64,000 nt of DNA from Montifringilla adamsi. Taxonomy: Eukaryota > Chordata > Aves > Passeriformes > Passeridae. The stretch covers positions 1,545,801-1,609,800 of the forward strand of contig JAGGNK010000003.1 of assembly GCA_017590115.1 (NCBI GenBank). The letters run 5' to 3'. Both the position numbers and the translations under genes were made by a program. Positions 1 through 13,600 of the stretch are shown here, piece by piece. Each line of letters starts with the position of its first letter. Position 1 is the stretch's first letter. The notes below the pieces were generated by a model. That model had not been told where the DNA came from and did no database searches. It worked only from the letters and a program-made list of their open reading frames with translations.

Positions 1-3000
1 GTTCTCAATCTCTGTGCTCTTCAGGTCCTGCTACAAGTAACATCGAGTCACCTCTGACTTCCAGACTCACTTGTGATCCTGCCAAAGGACCTTTGATGCA
101 CTTACTGATTTTCCTTTCCACTTAATTCATGACATTGACCTGGGATAACTGCCAAGCATATTTCATTCTGGCTCTTTTAAACTTTTCCTATGGTGCTGTG
201 TATTTGTTTGCTTTTTCTTTTTTAAGCACAATTTCTACAGTTTATAAAAACTGCATTATTTAAAACAGAAAAAAGAAATTGCATTCTTGTTGGATTTCTT
301 GATTTAGCTTGCGCTATTGAAGCAATGTGCAAAAACTCAAACTTTTATGTTTTCTCTGTTTTGAGTTGAAAAGGGTTGTAACAGCCACAAAAACAACTGG
401 GAAAACATATTATTATTTTAAAATACTTTTAAAATACTTTTATTTTCCCCATTAAGAGAACATGGAATTTTAAGTACCAGAAGCTCTGCTTACCTTTTTC
501 ACTACCCCTGCCTAAAGACATTCAATCTCTGCTTCTGATATTTAAGAAAGGTAAGATATATTACTTCCTAATTATGTTAACAAGTTTAAAGCTACAAGGC
601 AGAGTGATTTTTACAAATGAGGATTTTATCTTCCTTAGTTCTTTGTTCCTGGGAAACACTCCTCATCCTTCTACTGTCTTTTAAAAATTATGGAATAGAG
701 ATGCACATCTAGCATTTTGGGCTGCAGAACTGGTAAATATGGAAGGACATATTCTGAAATGTTATTTTAGTATTTACTTAAGAAACAACAAAAAGAACTT
801 TAAAAAATACCAGAAAAGGGAAATCTACCCCAGTCAAGGTGAAATAAGGAGGATGCTCCAAAATCAGCCCAAACCTGATCCTGCACAGTGGTGAAGGGTT
901 GCATGCAGTGCAGGGACAGGCAGGTTACTACATCATCTCTGTCAGCCTCTGCCTGTGGCTGGGCTGACACCAGCAGAGGGACTGGGCTGCTACCAACATC
1001 TCTCTGTCCTAAGTTAGTGGCTGGAGTAATTTGGAGGATGTTAAGTATCCAGAAACTACATGACTTGAAGAGTAACTACAGAGGTACCTTGTCAAAGGCA
1101 AGACCCTATTAACAAGTTTACTGAGAGATTTTAGACTTCATTACTAGTTGCTCCCAAGAGGTGTCAGTCCATCAAGACTCCAGCAGGATACAGCAACCTG
1201 ACTCTTATCTGACTTCTGTAGTTAAAGTGATGCACCAATTACTGATACTGCCCTCTATCAGATTTCTGCTGAGCTCCATACACGGCATATTTTCTAATTT
1301 TGATCCAAGCAGACCACTGAAACTTCGTCCAATTTATTTCTGGCCAGGTATGGGCAAAGCCAAAAATTAGAAAAAAAACCCAGAAAATGTCCCCAGATGA
1401 CTTGGTGGTAATAAAACATGAATACAATTTCTCTTTCCCATATTATCACAGGCACTGAATTACCATCATGTGCTATTACACACTTGTAAAATATTTATAC
1501 AGCTCAGGTGGAAATATATTTCACCCAACAGCTTGCATATTGCAGTACCCATTTTTAGCTACTGGTCCCTAGTGCAGAGCAACACAAAGGCTTAGGGCAT
1601 TTTTAAACAGGGACAAAAAGGCAACTCTTTACTTAGATGTTTTTCATGTAGCTGTGAATAAAAATTTATATTCTAGCTTTGCTCTAACTGTGGCAAACTC
1701 ATTCAGTCCCTGTTTGGGAATGCAGAGTCTATTCTGGAATGGATAACTAATTTATTTCACCAGATATTACAGACAGGCATGATAGAAAAAAAAAAAATCA
1801 TCTGCATTTGTTCAGAGCCAGGACAATATCGAATATACTTGTTTATACAAGTACCTATGTATATGTTTATGATGTCTCACTGCATTTTTATTCATTATTG
1901 TAGCCATACAGGCATTAAACTTATTTTAAAAAATTAAATTACTTCACAACAACTCTTTTGCATTATTATCAACATAAACTCAATATATTTAAAATTAGCT
2001 TGAAAATCAGTTGTTGTGCATATCCCAGAGGTGGTTTAATACATCCATCCACATATGTACGTAGATGCTTATGAATATCCTGCTGCTTTGAAAATGACTC
2101 ACTGTGCTATTTCACCACAATTTGCATTGTTATAATAGGATATTGACTGATTTTAGGTTTAAGGGACTAACACAGTATTCAGTAATGACTCTGTGCTACA
2201 AGTTTATTGCAAATGCCGAAGGTTCATTCACCCCAAGCAATTCAGTCAATAACCAATTTTTATACTTCTATCTCCTTCAAAATTCCAAACCAATAATCCC
2301 TCGCCTTTTTTTTAAATTATTTCAGTATCAGACTAACATTTCCCATGGAAATCAATATGGGTGAGATCCATTAGCCAAAAATCTGCAGCACTGCAATGCA
2401 AACATATTAAAAATATTGATCTTGCAGGCTACTGATGTTTGATTGACTTTAATGTTTGTAAGCAGCAATAACAGAATTTCAATGACTGAAACAAACTTTT
2501 GATTAAAATTATAGATTTTAACTTTTTTTTCGTATTTTACTGTTTCAAAGGGTTTACTTGTTTGCTGTAAATGATCATTGTAGTGAATCTTTACTTGGTT
2601 TCTCATTTGTAAATATTAAGGTCTGTCCCAGGTAATACGTCTTCAGTTATACTTTCTATCACTTTTGATGTTTTGGTTCCGCTACATCACATGTATAACA
2701 CCACTATGGGCAGTGCCAGATGTCTTTTTGCAGCATTTTCGCTTCTAAATCCTCTCATCTTGTGGGTTTTTATGCACCCAGCAGTAACACAAATTTGACC
2801 TCACTTTTTTTTCCACTATCCATTAACTTTGGCTTATTTTTCCACAGCAGCTGGCCAGGATTTTGCTAAAGCCATCTTTCTAATTTCATCCTCATTTCAA
2901 TATAAACATCTCACATAAAACAAGGATATTTTCTATACTTTGTTGGGTCTTTTTACCTTGGGTATGAATACACCTTCATTGCCATACGGTCTGAATGCTC

Positions 3001-3607
3001 CACCACCTGGATCACATTTACTATTACAGAAGAGAAGAGGCATCCTTGCTTTAGGGATGGGGAAGCTAAGCATTGAGGAATTAGGAGGATTATTTTGGAC
3101 CACCTGGTTCCCAGCTAGGTCCTGAACGCTATGATGAAGTAGCTCCAAAGGAGGAAGTTTTCTTCAGAAGGCACCAGTACCGATGACTGTCTTAGGCTAT
3201 CCAAATGGTTATTTGCTGTGGGTGACACGTGGTTGTTGGCTCCTGTGTGCTCTGGGCTAGACCTTTTGTCTTGGGGCTGTGTCAACTACATAGAAATATT
3301 TGGGAAAAAATAAATGAGATAGACTACTGCAAAGAGATACAGCGATGGGCCTTTAAGACCTTTGTCTTGAGAAGATTGTACCAGCATATGCTGCTGCACC
3401 ACCTGTAAATCTCCAGGGGTCCATACTCATACAGACAGTGCCTATGTACCTCCTGTGTATAGACAAGCACTTGACAGTGGAGCTACAGCTTCATCATTCT
3501 GATGCCTGGCACAGGGATATGCCACCTGAGGCCCCTTCCAGGTTTGCAAGTCCATGATCCAGTACTATAACAGCTTAAGATACATCCTCTTTGGACAGAT
3601 CCTGTGA

Positions 3608-3624
3608 TTTTTTTTTTTTTTTTT
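3608..3624 (+). repeat. T17 homopolymer
   Basis: Pure T run between cctgtga and aaatcataat. No retroelement is recognisable on either side. Confidence 0.95.
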
Positions 3625-6600
3625 AAATCATAATCCTCTTTCTGCTGATATCCAACTCCCCAGCTCCACAGCCCAACCTGGCTCCCATGTCCAGCGGGGA
3701 AAAATTGCCTGAAGAAAGAATAACTTAAGGGATGAGGTATGTAGACACATTTGCCCTATACTATAAAGCAAAAGAGATATGGTTCCTGTACAGCATTTAA
3801 CACAACATCCAAGGTACAGCGCCAGGACCTAAATCCTGTTATGAAGTCACTGCATGAATGGAGCTGGGTTAATATTACCTCCTATGCATCCCACTGGCTG
3901 AAGCTTTCCTGCGGGGTGCAATGCCCAGAAGACCTGTGCCACCAACCACTACAACTTTCTGGAAAAGCTTTTGAGCACTGACCCCACTGTCTCTGGCTTT
4001 GCAGTCCCATTAAGCTTTGATGTTTGTTACTACTGATTGCCCACTCTAAAATATTAAAACAGGGAAAGCAAATTAGCATTACTAAGAAGCTACATGTGGG
4101 AAGAGGAAAGATAAGCTCAGCTCTGCGCTGCTCAGTCCTGCTTTTTTCACTGCGGGACATAAAGTACTCCATGATTGTTGCCAAGCCCCTCAGAGCAGGC
4201 AGTGCTTTGTCTGCGCCTTGAGATCTTAGGAAGGACTACGAAACAAAACTGCTTCTAAATATGGAATGTTTTAGGTGAAGGGCAGACAGCTTCCCAAATC
4301 AGGCAGAGATCTCTTCTGTAGAGAAAGAGTTGTATGGCAGTGAAATTCCGTATTGACCATAACCTTGTTTAGAGACTGTTAAACTTTGAGTCTTCAACCA
4401 CCTTCAGGTAAAAAAAAAGCAAAACCAAAAAACCCATGCCCCAAGACCAGTAAACTTAGAACAGTTATGAGCCTCACTACAAAAAGAAATTCAAAAGGAT
4501 TGGTAACATTGCAAATGGTATTCTACTTTATGTGCACTGTGAACACACATTGATTTATAATCTTCAAAATTGAATTACCTGGCTCTCCAAACACAGGCAG
4601 AACAGGCAGCCACAGTACAACCATTTTTTATGTACTCTGTCAATATGTCTACATATAGTCTGAAAACTGCTGCAGGCTGGGGAGCATATTTCAGAGCTCC
4701 AACACACAAGCTTCCTGCAGACTCAGTTGCAGGAGTTTTAAGTGCTGTTGCTCTCCGCTGCTTGTCCTGCCTCTCTGCTGAGCAACCGCCTCCAAGGCAG
4801 AATTTGCAGAAATGAACATAGCCATCATATGAATACAAATGCTTTTTTTTTTTGCAGTTTAATGTTGTCATCTTGCAGGAACACAGATATCCCTCTGAAG
4901 ACTTTGGTAGAAGGGATGTAACCAGCAAAAGGATGGGCTGAGACTCACGCTGTTAAACAGCCTCAAAGTCTTCACAAAGTCTGTCTTAACATACATTTTA
5001 GGGCCTAGATTATGAGCCGTGAAGTCAGGCCCTTGCCTATTAAAACATATTAATTTAATATTTTCTGTATTATTTTGCCAGTATCAAACAGAAGCAGGTT
5101 GGGCTCTGCTGTGGGTTGAGTGCTGCAAACAGACATGAAAAGCTCTGCATCTCACAAGCCATACTTCAAGCTCCTATTTATTAATCCTAAGTAATGCATG
5201 GGACAGAGTACAAAATGTTCATACCATTCATTTATTTGCATATTCATCTTGTCTATCACAGCAAGGAGACAAATTTAGAAAGTTTTTTGTAAGATTTGCC
5301 TTCAGCGTCTAGCTGTTAGAGTAATTGCTAGTGAATTACTATTTGCATGAAACAGTCTATTATCCAGTATTACCCATTGAAGCAGATGGCCCTCATTTCA
5401 TAATACAGACATATACGGTGGTGTCTCTCTCCTTGTTGCCCATCCAAGTTCAGGACAACTGTGGCAGACCTGGGTGAGGAAAAGACCTGCACACTGACCC
5501 TTGAACATGCAATCTGAGCTTGGTATCTCTCCAGATGGCTAATGCATTTTTGTGTCCACCAGCTTCTGAAAATTCACTAAGTAATAATGAGGGTGACTTA
5601 AAAATTGTGTGACCTAAAAAATAATTTGAAGGTTCTTGCTTCTTGCTGTTGACAGCTGAAAAAAATTCAAGTATCTTTTCCACATCGCTGGATGGGCAAA
5701 AAAAAATCTATATCAAAAATTGCAAGACCAGAAATTGATCAGTAAATAAAATACAGACCACTGCTAACTCGCTACAAAACTATAAATAATGATATAGTAG
5801 TTAGAATCTAGTATTTGCAACGCTGTACATTAATCACTCCTTCACTTCTGGTATGACAACTTGCTGATGACCTGAGATGTCCCCACCATCTATGCAACAA
5901 CAGTTACTGCCATCTATATTTAACACCACCATCCATGATCATGATATCCAAGCAGATCAAGAGACAATGAAGTATAACATATAGAAAAAGTAATTTATCT
6001 GGAACTGGCAAGCAGAGATTTGAATAAAGGCTCTGCCAAGCCATGGCAAGGGCCACTTCCAAAAAATTAGTGACACCTTTGGTGGACTGACTCCTCTTTC
6101 CACCAGATGCTATAATGCCAACTCTTCCCTTTGGCTGTGACAAATGGATTTTAACCCTCTTCTGATTGAACTTAGGATGAAAAGACATCTAAATAGAAGT
6201 ACTTAGATGGACTGTGACTCGTTCTATACTTTCCTGCAGCTCTACACCAGAGCAGACACTGTGCACACAGTCTCCTGCAGGAAGGTAAGCTACATGCAAT
6301 CAGCCTTCAAATCAGGGTATTAAATTGACCTGTTGTGTTATCTCAAGCCTATTAAAGTGCCTGTAACTGTTTGCTTCTATGTAAGAGATTGACATCTGCC
6401 CCTGAGCAAGAACAACACTCAAAGCAACCCAAACTGCTGCTGTCCTTGCTTGAGTCAATGCATGCAAAACCTTACACTCTGCTACCAAAGCAAATTACTC
6501 AGGACACCACACAAAGGCAGACAGAGGTATGCTATGACCTCTGTGATTGTGTGATTTCAGTGAAGCTTCAGAAAAGAAGAAGAGAGGGCTGCCTGGGCCA

Positions 6601-9493
6601 GTCTCTCAGTGCACAAACTGATGGTCAAATGCACGAAGATGACAGACATCTCCTAAAAAAGCACACAGGATCTACATAACCCAGTGACATCAACAGTCAC
6701 AAACTTTGTGTGCTCAGAAGTTTCTGGACTGATTCATTAAATCCCACATGGCTGAATGAATGATGCATATTCTGAATAAACAAAGCAACCATGTGCAAAT
6801 ACTGTATGGCCAAAATGTCTTCTCTTATTTAATCTTAAAAAAGAAAGAAAATGACACCCTCTCCAAGTGAATTAATACACCACTAAGTACTGACTATCTC
6901 CTTAGTCTCTATACAATACAAAGAATCAATTATAGATTCAGAAATTCAGAAATAATCTGCAGGCTTTCAGGATTTTTTTTTTGCAGCTATTTATGTCTTT
7001 CATGGCAAGCCTTGAAGACTGAAACATAGAAAGAGCTTGAAACATAAAAGCATAACTTAAATAAGTTTCACACAAACACAATAGAAAACCCAAACCAAAA
7101 CAACTTTTTGGCACTAAAAGCATATGCTCTGCCCCCTGCAGCTAGAAGTTACAAACTGAGAGTGCATGTTCTGTTAAGAACTACTCTTTTCAAGCATGGC
7201 TGGTGATTTTGGACAGTAAAATTAAAGAAATCTTTAATCCAGCAGTTTTCTCACTGCACATTTACTAAAGCATCCCCACTGTCCAAAATCCCAGGACTTT
7301 GGGGACCTAACATCATGGAAGGAAAAAAAATATATATATATACTCCCAAGGTACTTATTTTGATTTGGTTTATGCATGTTTTCCTCTAGCCATATAATTA
7401 TTCCAATCCACACATGCAATATATTGCAAATGCAAGAGCACTTTGCTCCTTTCTTTCCTGGGAACAGAGTGGAAATGAAGCTGGCCACAGCCCACACAAT
7501 GCTTGTTAAAGGCAGTAGTGCTCCCAGTGAAGAATTATTTACAAGCTGCAAGATTAGGAACTAACTGAGCAGCACAACTTATTTCACTAATTTCACTTAC
7601 TGCAAATCACTCGCATTAAGATGTTCTGGAGTTAACATGAACAAACAAGACTTCAATTTTTACTCTTCTGTGTTTTACGACGGCATGCAAATGGTTTGTT
7701 TACTTATTATAAATTACATGCATCTGTTTTTTCATTTTATCTTCTTGCTAGCATATTCGCAAAGACATCCAGATTTCAAGCTGTTTGCTGTACAGATGTG
7801 TTCAACAAATTCACAAATAAAGTGTTCATAAACACTTTACTAAGGCTTATTTGTTACTCCCTGTGTGTGACAGACCATCTCAGCAATGCGATATATTTGT
7901 TTCACTCCCTGACTGGGGACACTCTGGACATCAAAAACAATGACAAGGTATATAGTAAGTTCCTGGTTAACATCTCCTAACAGACCTTCTTTTGCTATTG
8001 TATGTCAGACCAGAGAGGACACTGTTATTAATAACTGTCAGTCCTCTGCATCTGGACGAACATAATAGATAATGTCACCCAACACACCTGCCAGAAAGCA
8101 AACCTAAAGATTTGCTACTTTAAAAAAAACATTCTATTATACATTACTAAGACAACTTTGCATGACTGCATTGTATAGTGTTTATTCAATCTTTTAAAAA
8201 GACAGGAAGAATGTATTCAAAATTATGAAAAGAGCTTAAAAACTGAACCTGAAAATCTGTGTAAGCTGGATTTTCAGTTGCTTAGCTTTCTTCTTCTCCA
8301 CCCATTCCTACAACCATGAACGGGTGCTAAATGGATGTTGCAAGGTCCATGCCCTGGCCCACAGCAAGACCTGATACCCCTACATCCCTTTTGGCAAACA
8401 TCTGTTTGCCCTGTTTTTAAACACCTCCTCCATGGGGTACCTGAAGACAGTAACCCCAGATACACCACTAGAAAGTTTCCCTTCATGTCTAATCTGAATT
8501 TCTCCTGCTGTGATTCAATTTTATTCCTCTTGGTACCATTTACCAGGTGTGCAGAGAACAGACTATTCCTTTCCTCTTTGAAACACTGTTTCTGTCCACA
8601 GCAATTAGTTGAACCTGAACAGTCCCCAGATAATAATCTTGGAGCAAAGCAGGTACTCACACGGCAGAAACTTGGCACAAAGCTTCCTTGTAACTGGAAT
8701 GCATTAAGGAAATAAGGAACCTTGAGAACATCTCATTCTAAGTGTGGAGAATGGTTTTGCAGATATGCCTCTTCTCTCATTTCTAACAACTGGACCAGTC
8801 ATCCCACTTCTTTTTAGTGAAGGTAAGGTGAAGAAAAACAGACCACTGCTGCAGAACAATCATGTCCAGTTTGGCTAGAGATGAAAATTTCAATCAGTTC
8901 AGGAAATGCAACCAATGCCATGGTGATCTACACAATAAATACTTGAAATGAATTCTTTTTCCTTCTATGAAGCAAAACCAGGAGAAGGAGATGGTTACAG
9001 TGGGTCAGAGAAAGTGTTACATGATGGCTGCAGAGGGAAAACACAGTCCACGTGAAACCTTAGAAAAAATTACCTGCAACCAAGAGAGGAGGTCATCTTT
9101 GTGCTTGCAGAACAACTTTTACAAGGCTCCCACAGGGAAATGTAAGGCGCAGCCTGAAGTTACCCAGCTGAGCACACAGCTGCCAGGCTGTGAAGAGCCA
9201 CCAGAACATGAGACAACCTGTACAGCTAGATACTAAAATGCCAGGAAGTTTGCAGGAAATGCGAAGGCGCCACAGTCAGCCTCAGTTTCCTTATGCATAT
9301 CCCTTTCCTGTAGAAAATCATGGGGCCTGAGATGAAGATCATATCACCAAGTCATTCAGCAGATCTCAAGAGATTTCTCATTTCTGTCCAGAACTCAGGG
9401 GTCCACTCACATCCATGCAGAGAGGCAGCTAAAAAAATCTGCCACCTCTCTGATGCTCAGACATTAGCAGTTGGCCCAATTTCTACTCAACAC

Positions 9494-9523
9494 ACTTTTG
9501 CTATGGATACTTTTGCTATGGAT
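9494..9523 (+). repeat. Two-copy 15-base tandem repeat
   Basis: The unit acttttgctatggat occurs twice head to tail with no mismatch. Confidence 0.95.
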
Positions 9524-10239
9524 AAATACATGTAAGGTAAACCTTACAGTTATTGCCTGAAAGAAAAGGAAACCAACTCTGACCTTGTAAATAACTTGTG
9601 TATGTCCTTGTATATATACACTCACCAAGATTTTTATATGTGCAAGTGTTGTGTTATTATTTATTGTAGCTGTTTTGTCAGTAGTTTGGTTTTTTTTTTT
9701 TTTGGTATTATTAACTCTAGTAATTATTACTTCTAGTTAATAAAGTAAGCATCTGATTTAATTTGATCTATCTCCATGGTGTAACTGTACCCCTGCTAAT
9801 CTATCTGCTACCATGTTGGCTCACGACAACTTTCATGGGAAGCAGGTGGCCTGAAGGCATTTAACATCCTGAGACCTCGTGGTCCAGTTTCCCAATGTCC
9901 CCATCTTAATTTGAAGAAGAACACTCCAGAATGAGGTGCCTCCCTTTATGGATTCAACCAATCCCTTTCCATCAATAAGGAATAAATATGAGCAGATGTA
10001 CATAAAAAAGCAACAGTTTACTAACAATAAGAACAGCAACAACTAAGAAACAATAGCAAATAATCACCAGACACAAAACTGCTAAACTTCACAGACTACC
10101 CAGAACAAAGAGAGACCCAAAATGCTGGGGATGTCCCTGAGTGCATGGTTTGGAAGACAAAGAGAAACTGGTGTCAGACTTCCCTCACCGCCCTGCTTAT
10201 TTCTCCAGTTGCCAAGTTCTGCTGAGAAAGGCAGCTGGC

Positions 10240-10640
10240 ATGTTCTGATGGTGACGGGAAACTCGGTCCGGGCCAGCACACGCGGAGGGACTTTTCCTTT
10301 CTGTCGGCAGGAGACAAGCAGGAGCGGGTCAGGCAATGTGTCCGGGCCGCGGTGACTCCGTAGGCTCCTCCGCTCGGCTGGGTGCCGGGGCCGGCGGCAG
10401 CGGGGCTTAGCAGCAGCAGCAGGCACCTACGGAACTCGCCTCCAGGCAGCTCAAAACTTTTAACTGAAGTCTTTCTGAGATGGGAGAAAAAACCCAAACC
10501 CCGAAAAGAGAAGCCAAAAAGGAAAAGCCTCTGCCTAAGCAAAAACTAAGAAGCCAGTGAGGCAAAACCCACGCCGCAACAGAGCATGCTTGGCTTGCCC
10601 GAGCAGACTTTCTAAGCGGCAGAAACCACACCCTTCCCCA
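10240..10640. promoter_or_regulatory. CpG-rich block, possible intragenic promoter
   Basis: GC and CpG content rise sharply against AT-rich surroundings. CpGs are densest at about 10250-10440 (for example gtccgggccgcggtgactcc and gccggggccggcggcagcgg), followed by GC-rich sequence to about 10640. Birds methylate and lose CpG, so such a block suggests an unmethylated element such as an alternative promoter, a lncRNA start or an enhancer. Neither strand shows a clear TATA box or a coding first exon, so direction is unknown. Confidence 0.45.
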
Positions 10641-13600
10641 CCCCCAACTCCCTCCGTTTCCCAGCGGGAGGGTCATAAAGAGACAGAAACAATTTTGAGC
10701 ACAGATAGGTACGGAATACAATAACTGTTTGGGTCACCCACTGAGACAAACTAGAGTACACGAGCAGCGTAAGGCTGCCCTGCAACACCCGTGCTAACGC
10801 TGCTCATAATGACAAGTCATTAGGGATGCTACTCTGAGCAGACTTTTGGAGATGAGTGATGGATTGCTGACAACAACAGCAGGACAGAAAGAGTAAAACA
10901 GATGTACTTTCTACAGAGTGGCAAACCCAGAGGCAACATGCTACCTCCAACCAGCAAGAATATAAGAAAAGCGAGTATGTACGATCAGTAGATCAAGAGT
11001 TCCTTATATAAACACCAGGGATCAGCACAGGTCAGAAAAATTTAAAACACACTGAAAACCCATTGGCTTACAAATCTCCTCAAGGTTTTGAAGTTCACGG
11101 AAACACAAATTTTCTGTCAAACTAGAGGAAGCGTATGAACCAAAACACACAGGAAGCCAGGATACACAGATTCAGCAAAGACCCAGTTCTTGTGCCTCAG
11201 ATTTTCACTTCTTGCCTACATATGTATATGCAAAATCTGGAATGAAAATATATCCCGTTTATCTCACCTAGAGACAGATGTCTCATGTGGACATGGTGTT
11301 TCTACCAAAAGAGATTACAAAACTCTCCGGAAGGTGCTCATCATAGAGGAAGGGAGCACACATGCTTAATTACAAGTAAGCAATTAGAAAAAAAGGTAAT
11401 TCTAAATTATTAAAAAAGCAGATCCACCATAGCAGTCCAACCCACAGTAGATCATCCCTTCAGCACGTAAGAGGAGTTTGAGATGAAGCAGTAGCACAAC
11501 TGGGTAATGCTGCCTGCCACTGATAAACTGATGCTCCCTGCTCATAGCCAATTTTTAATTTTTAAGAAAGAAATCAGTGAGCGCAGATAAAACATGGAGG
11601 GCTGTAATTGTAATCTCCTGGAGTGATCTTGTCACAACATGTGTTACCACAATTCTACACTTTTTCCTTTGCACTTTGTTGTATGTAGTAGAGCAACATA
11701 ATAAACCAGTAGTAGGTACTGTTTATACTAGCTCTCAAAAGGTTAAGAAGCTGATTATAGCTAAAATCAGCTTTGCCTGGGGCTTCAGTGGCTCTGTGTA
11801 ATCAAATTAGACAAGCAGGACACAGTGTCACCTAACACAACCATGACACTTTCTTCTCTCTTTTGACCTTTTTCATTAGATGAGCAGGCTAGGTTTTAGC
11901 TTAGTCCAAACATTTTGAACAGATTAGTTCCCAATAAACTCTGAGTGATAAGTCAGGCATTCATCCACATCCTTTTCTTGAGTGACTCAGTGAGACCACA
12001 CTGAAGAGGTTCCTCAGTAACAGTGCGAACCTTGCTTTCCCCCAAAATAACCTCTTCAATTAATTATTTTTTGGGGGAGAAGGGGTGGGGTGGGGGTGGA
12101 CAAGGTTTTGAAAGGTTAATGGCAATTACTTCAAATCACAGAATATCTTTAGCCTCCATATTTGTCTCAGTTATTTTATTATTTTGATTCTAGAGCTGCA
12201 GAACAATGAACAGGTAACTTCACAAACACAGCAGAGAAGGCATTAGCATTTCTAAGTAACCACAGGTAACCCACTCAGCATAGTTGTGGCTCACTCTCTT
12301 TATGTACCTTCACTACTCTCTCAAGTCAAGCAAGGTGAACACTATAATGGAGGTGTTTAAGGAGGTTTAATAATGTAGACAGAGGATCAAGCCAGCCTGA
12401 CATCAGAAGAACTCTTTCCACACCACCATATCACAATTAAATTTAAATGTAGACTGCAGTGCCTATTGCTTCCATAATCTTGCCATCTTTGAGCATGAAG
12501 GGAACAAAAGATTAAAAAGAAAAAGAATATATAAAGAATAATAATGGGTAATTTAGATAAAAACATGTGAGTTAAGGAATTCACTATGCTTTCCTGAATT
12601 TTCTGCACTAATCTAAAATAATTTTTTGGATCCTTACATATTTGATCTGTAACTTCAAGTCCAGCTCTGCTTGTGGATGTACTGCAGCTAACTGACAGAC
12701 CTTTTGTGTTGTGAAAGTAAGGATATGAAACAATAGCTTATGCAGATGACTTGTGCGATTTATTTGCAGACAACAAATGGTTATTTTAATTAAGTCATAA
12801 ATGAAAAATTAAAGAAATCATGCCTCCATGCTTGCACACCCTTGTCAGTTCCTGCTAATCCAGAAGTACTTCATGAATTTGTATGTGGTTAGCTTGCCTT
12901 GCCATAGCTGTGTATCACACCCCTATGCTGCAAGCTGTGCAAGAAAGTTAATATACCAAGTTTAACATAAGGACAGGAGACATGATCTCCTCCTGTATTT
13001 TCAATGAACTTCAAATTACTGTGCTGTTACTAGTCTGCACAGTTTACTTGAGAGAAATGCATGTATTAAGAAGAGAAAAGAATCTATCACACAGCAAAAT
13101 ATACAAATGTATTGATGGACTGTATACAATTACTACGAATAACCTTACTTTTTGATTGCATCATCAGCCAGCCAGGAAGCTCCCATCTACCCCTCCACAA
13201 GTTTAAAGCAGAGCCATGTTCTTCAGAAAGAACATACACTAGCCATATATGTATTACAGATTTAACAGTAAGTCCCTGTACAATTTTTTCGTATGTCAGC
13301 TTTTTAGAGTACTTTTTTGTCAACTGACTGTGGTACACAATAATTCAATTATTTATATGCAGTGGCAACCACCATCCAGGCACTATGATATGCCTTCCCA
13401 TTTCTGTACTGATAACTTCTGCTCACGTCTGATGCAGAAGCACGAATGCAGAAGTAATTTGTGTGCGTGGGTGAGGATAAGATGACCCCCTGATGGGACA
13501 CTGTGGCCATAAACAGCAGGTTGGCTCCATGTGGGGCCACCTCTGTTCTCCCTGCTCAGCTGGGACAAGCCACCAGCAACCCCACTACTGCCAAAATCCT

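Larger units (their letters stand above)
1..10239. other. Unique AT-rich sequence, no gene recognised
   Basis: Apart from the T17 run and the 15-base tandem repeat, I see no transposon, RNA gene or supported exon. Open frames of 60-134 codons occur on both strands and overlap one another without domains. Small imperfect duplications (for example aaaatactttt twice near 420) are slippage-scale. Confidence 0.6.

Noticed and set aside
3430..3590. Possible CR1 3' end (ggccccttccaggtttgcaa)
   Set aside because: The match is limited to a few words and lacks the ordered CR1 segments seen in the accepted copies.
4575..4928. 117-codon minus-strand open frame rich in cysteine and lysine
   Set aside because: Includes a run of lysines read from a poly(T) tract, has no domain, and overlaps an equally open plus frame. 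Chance.
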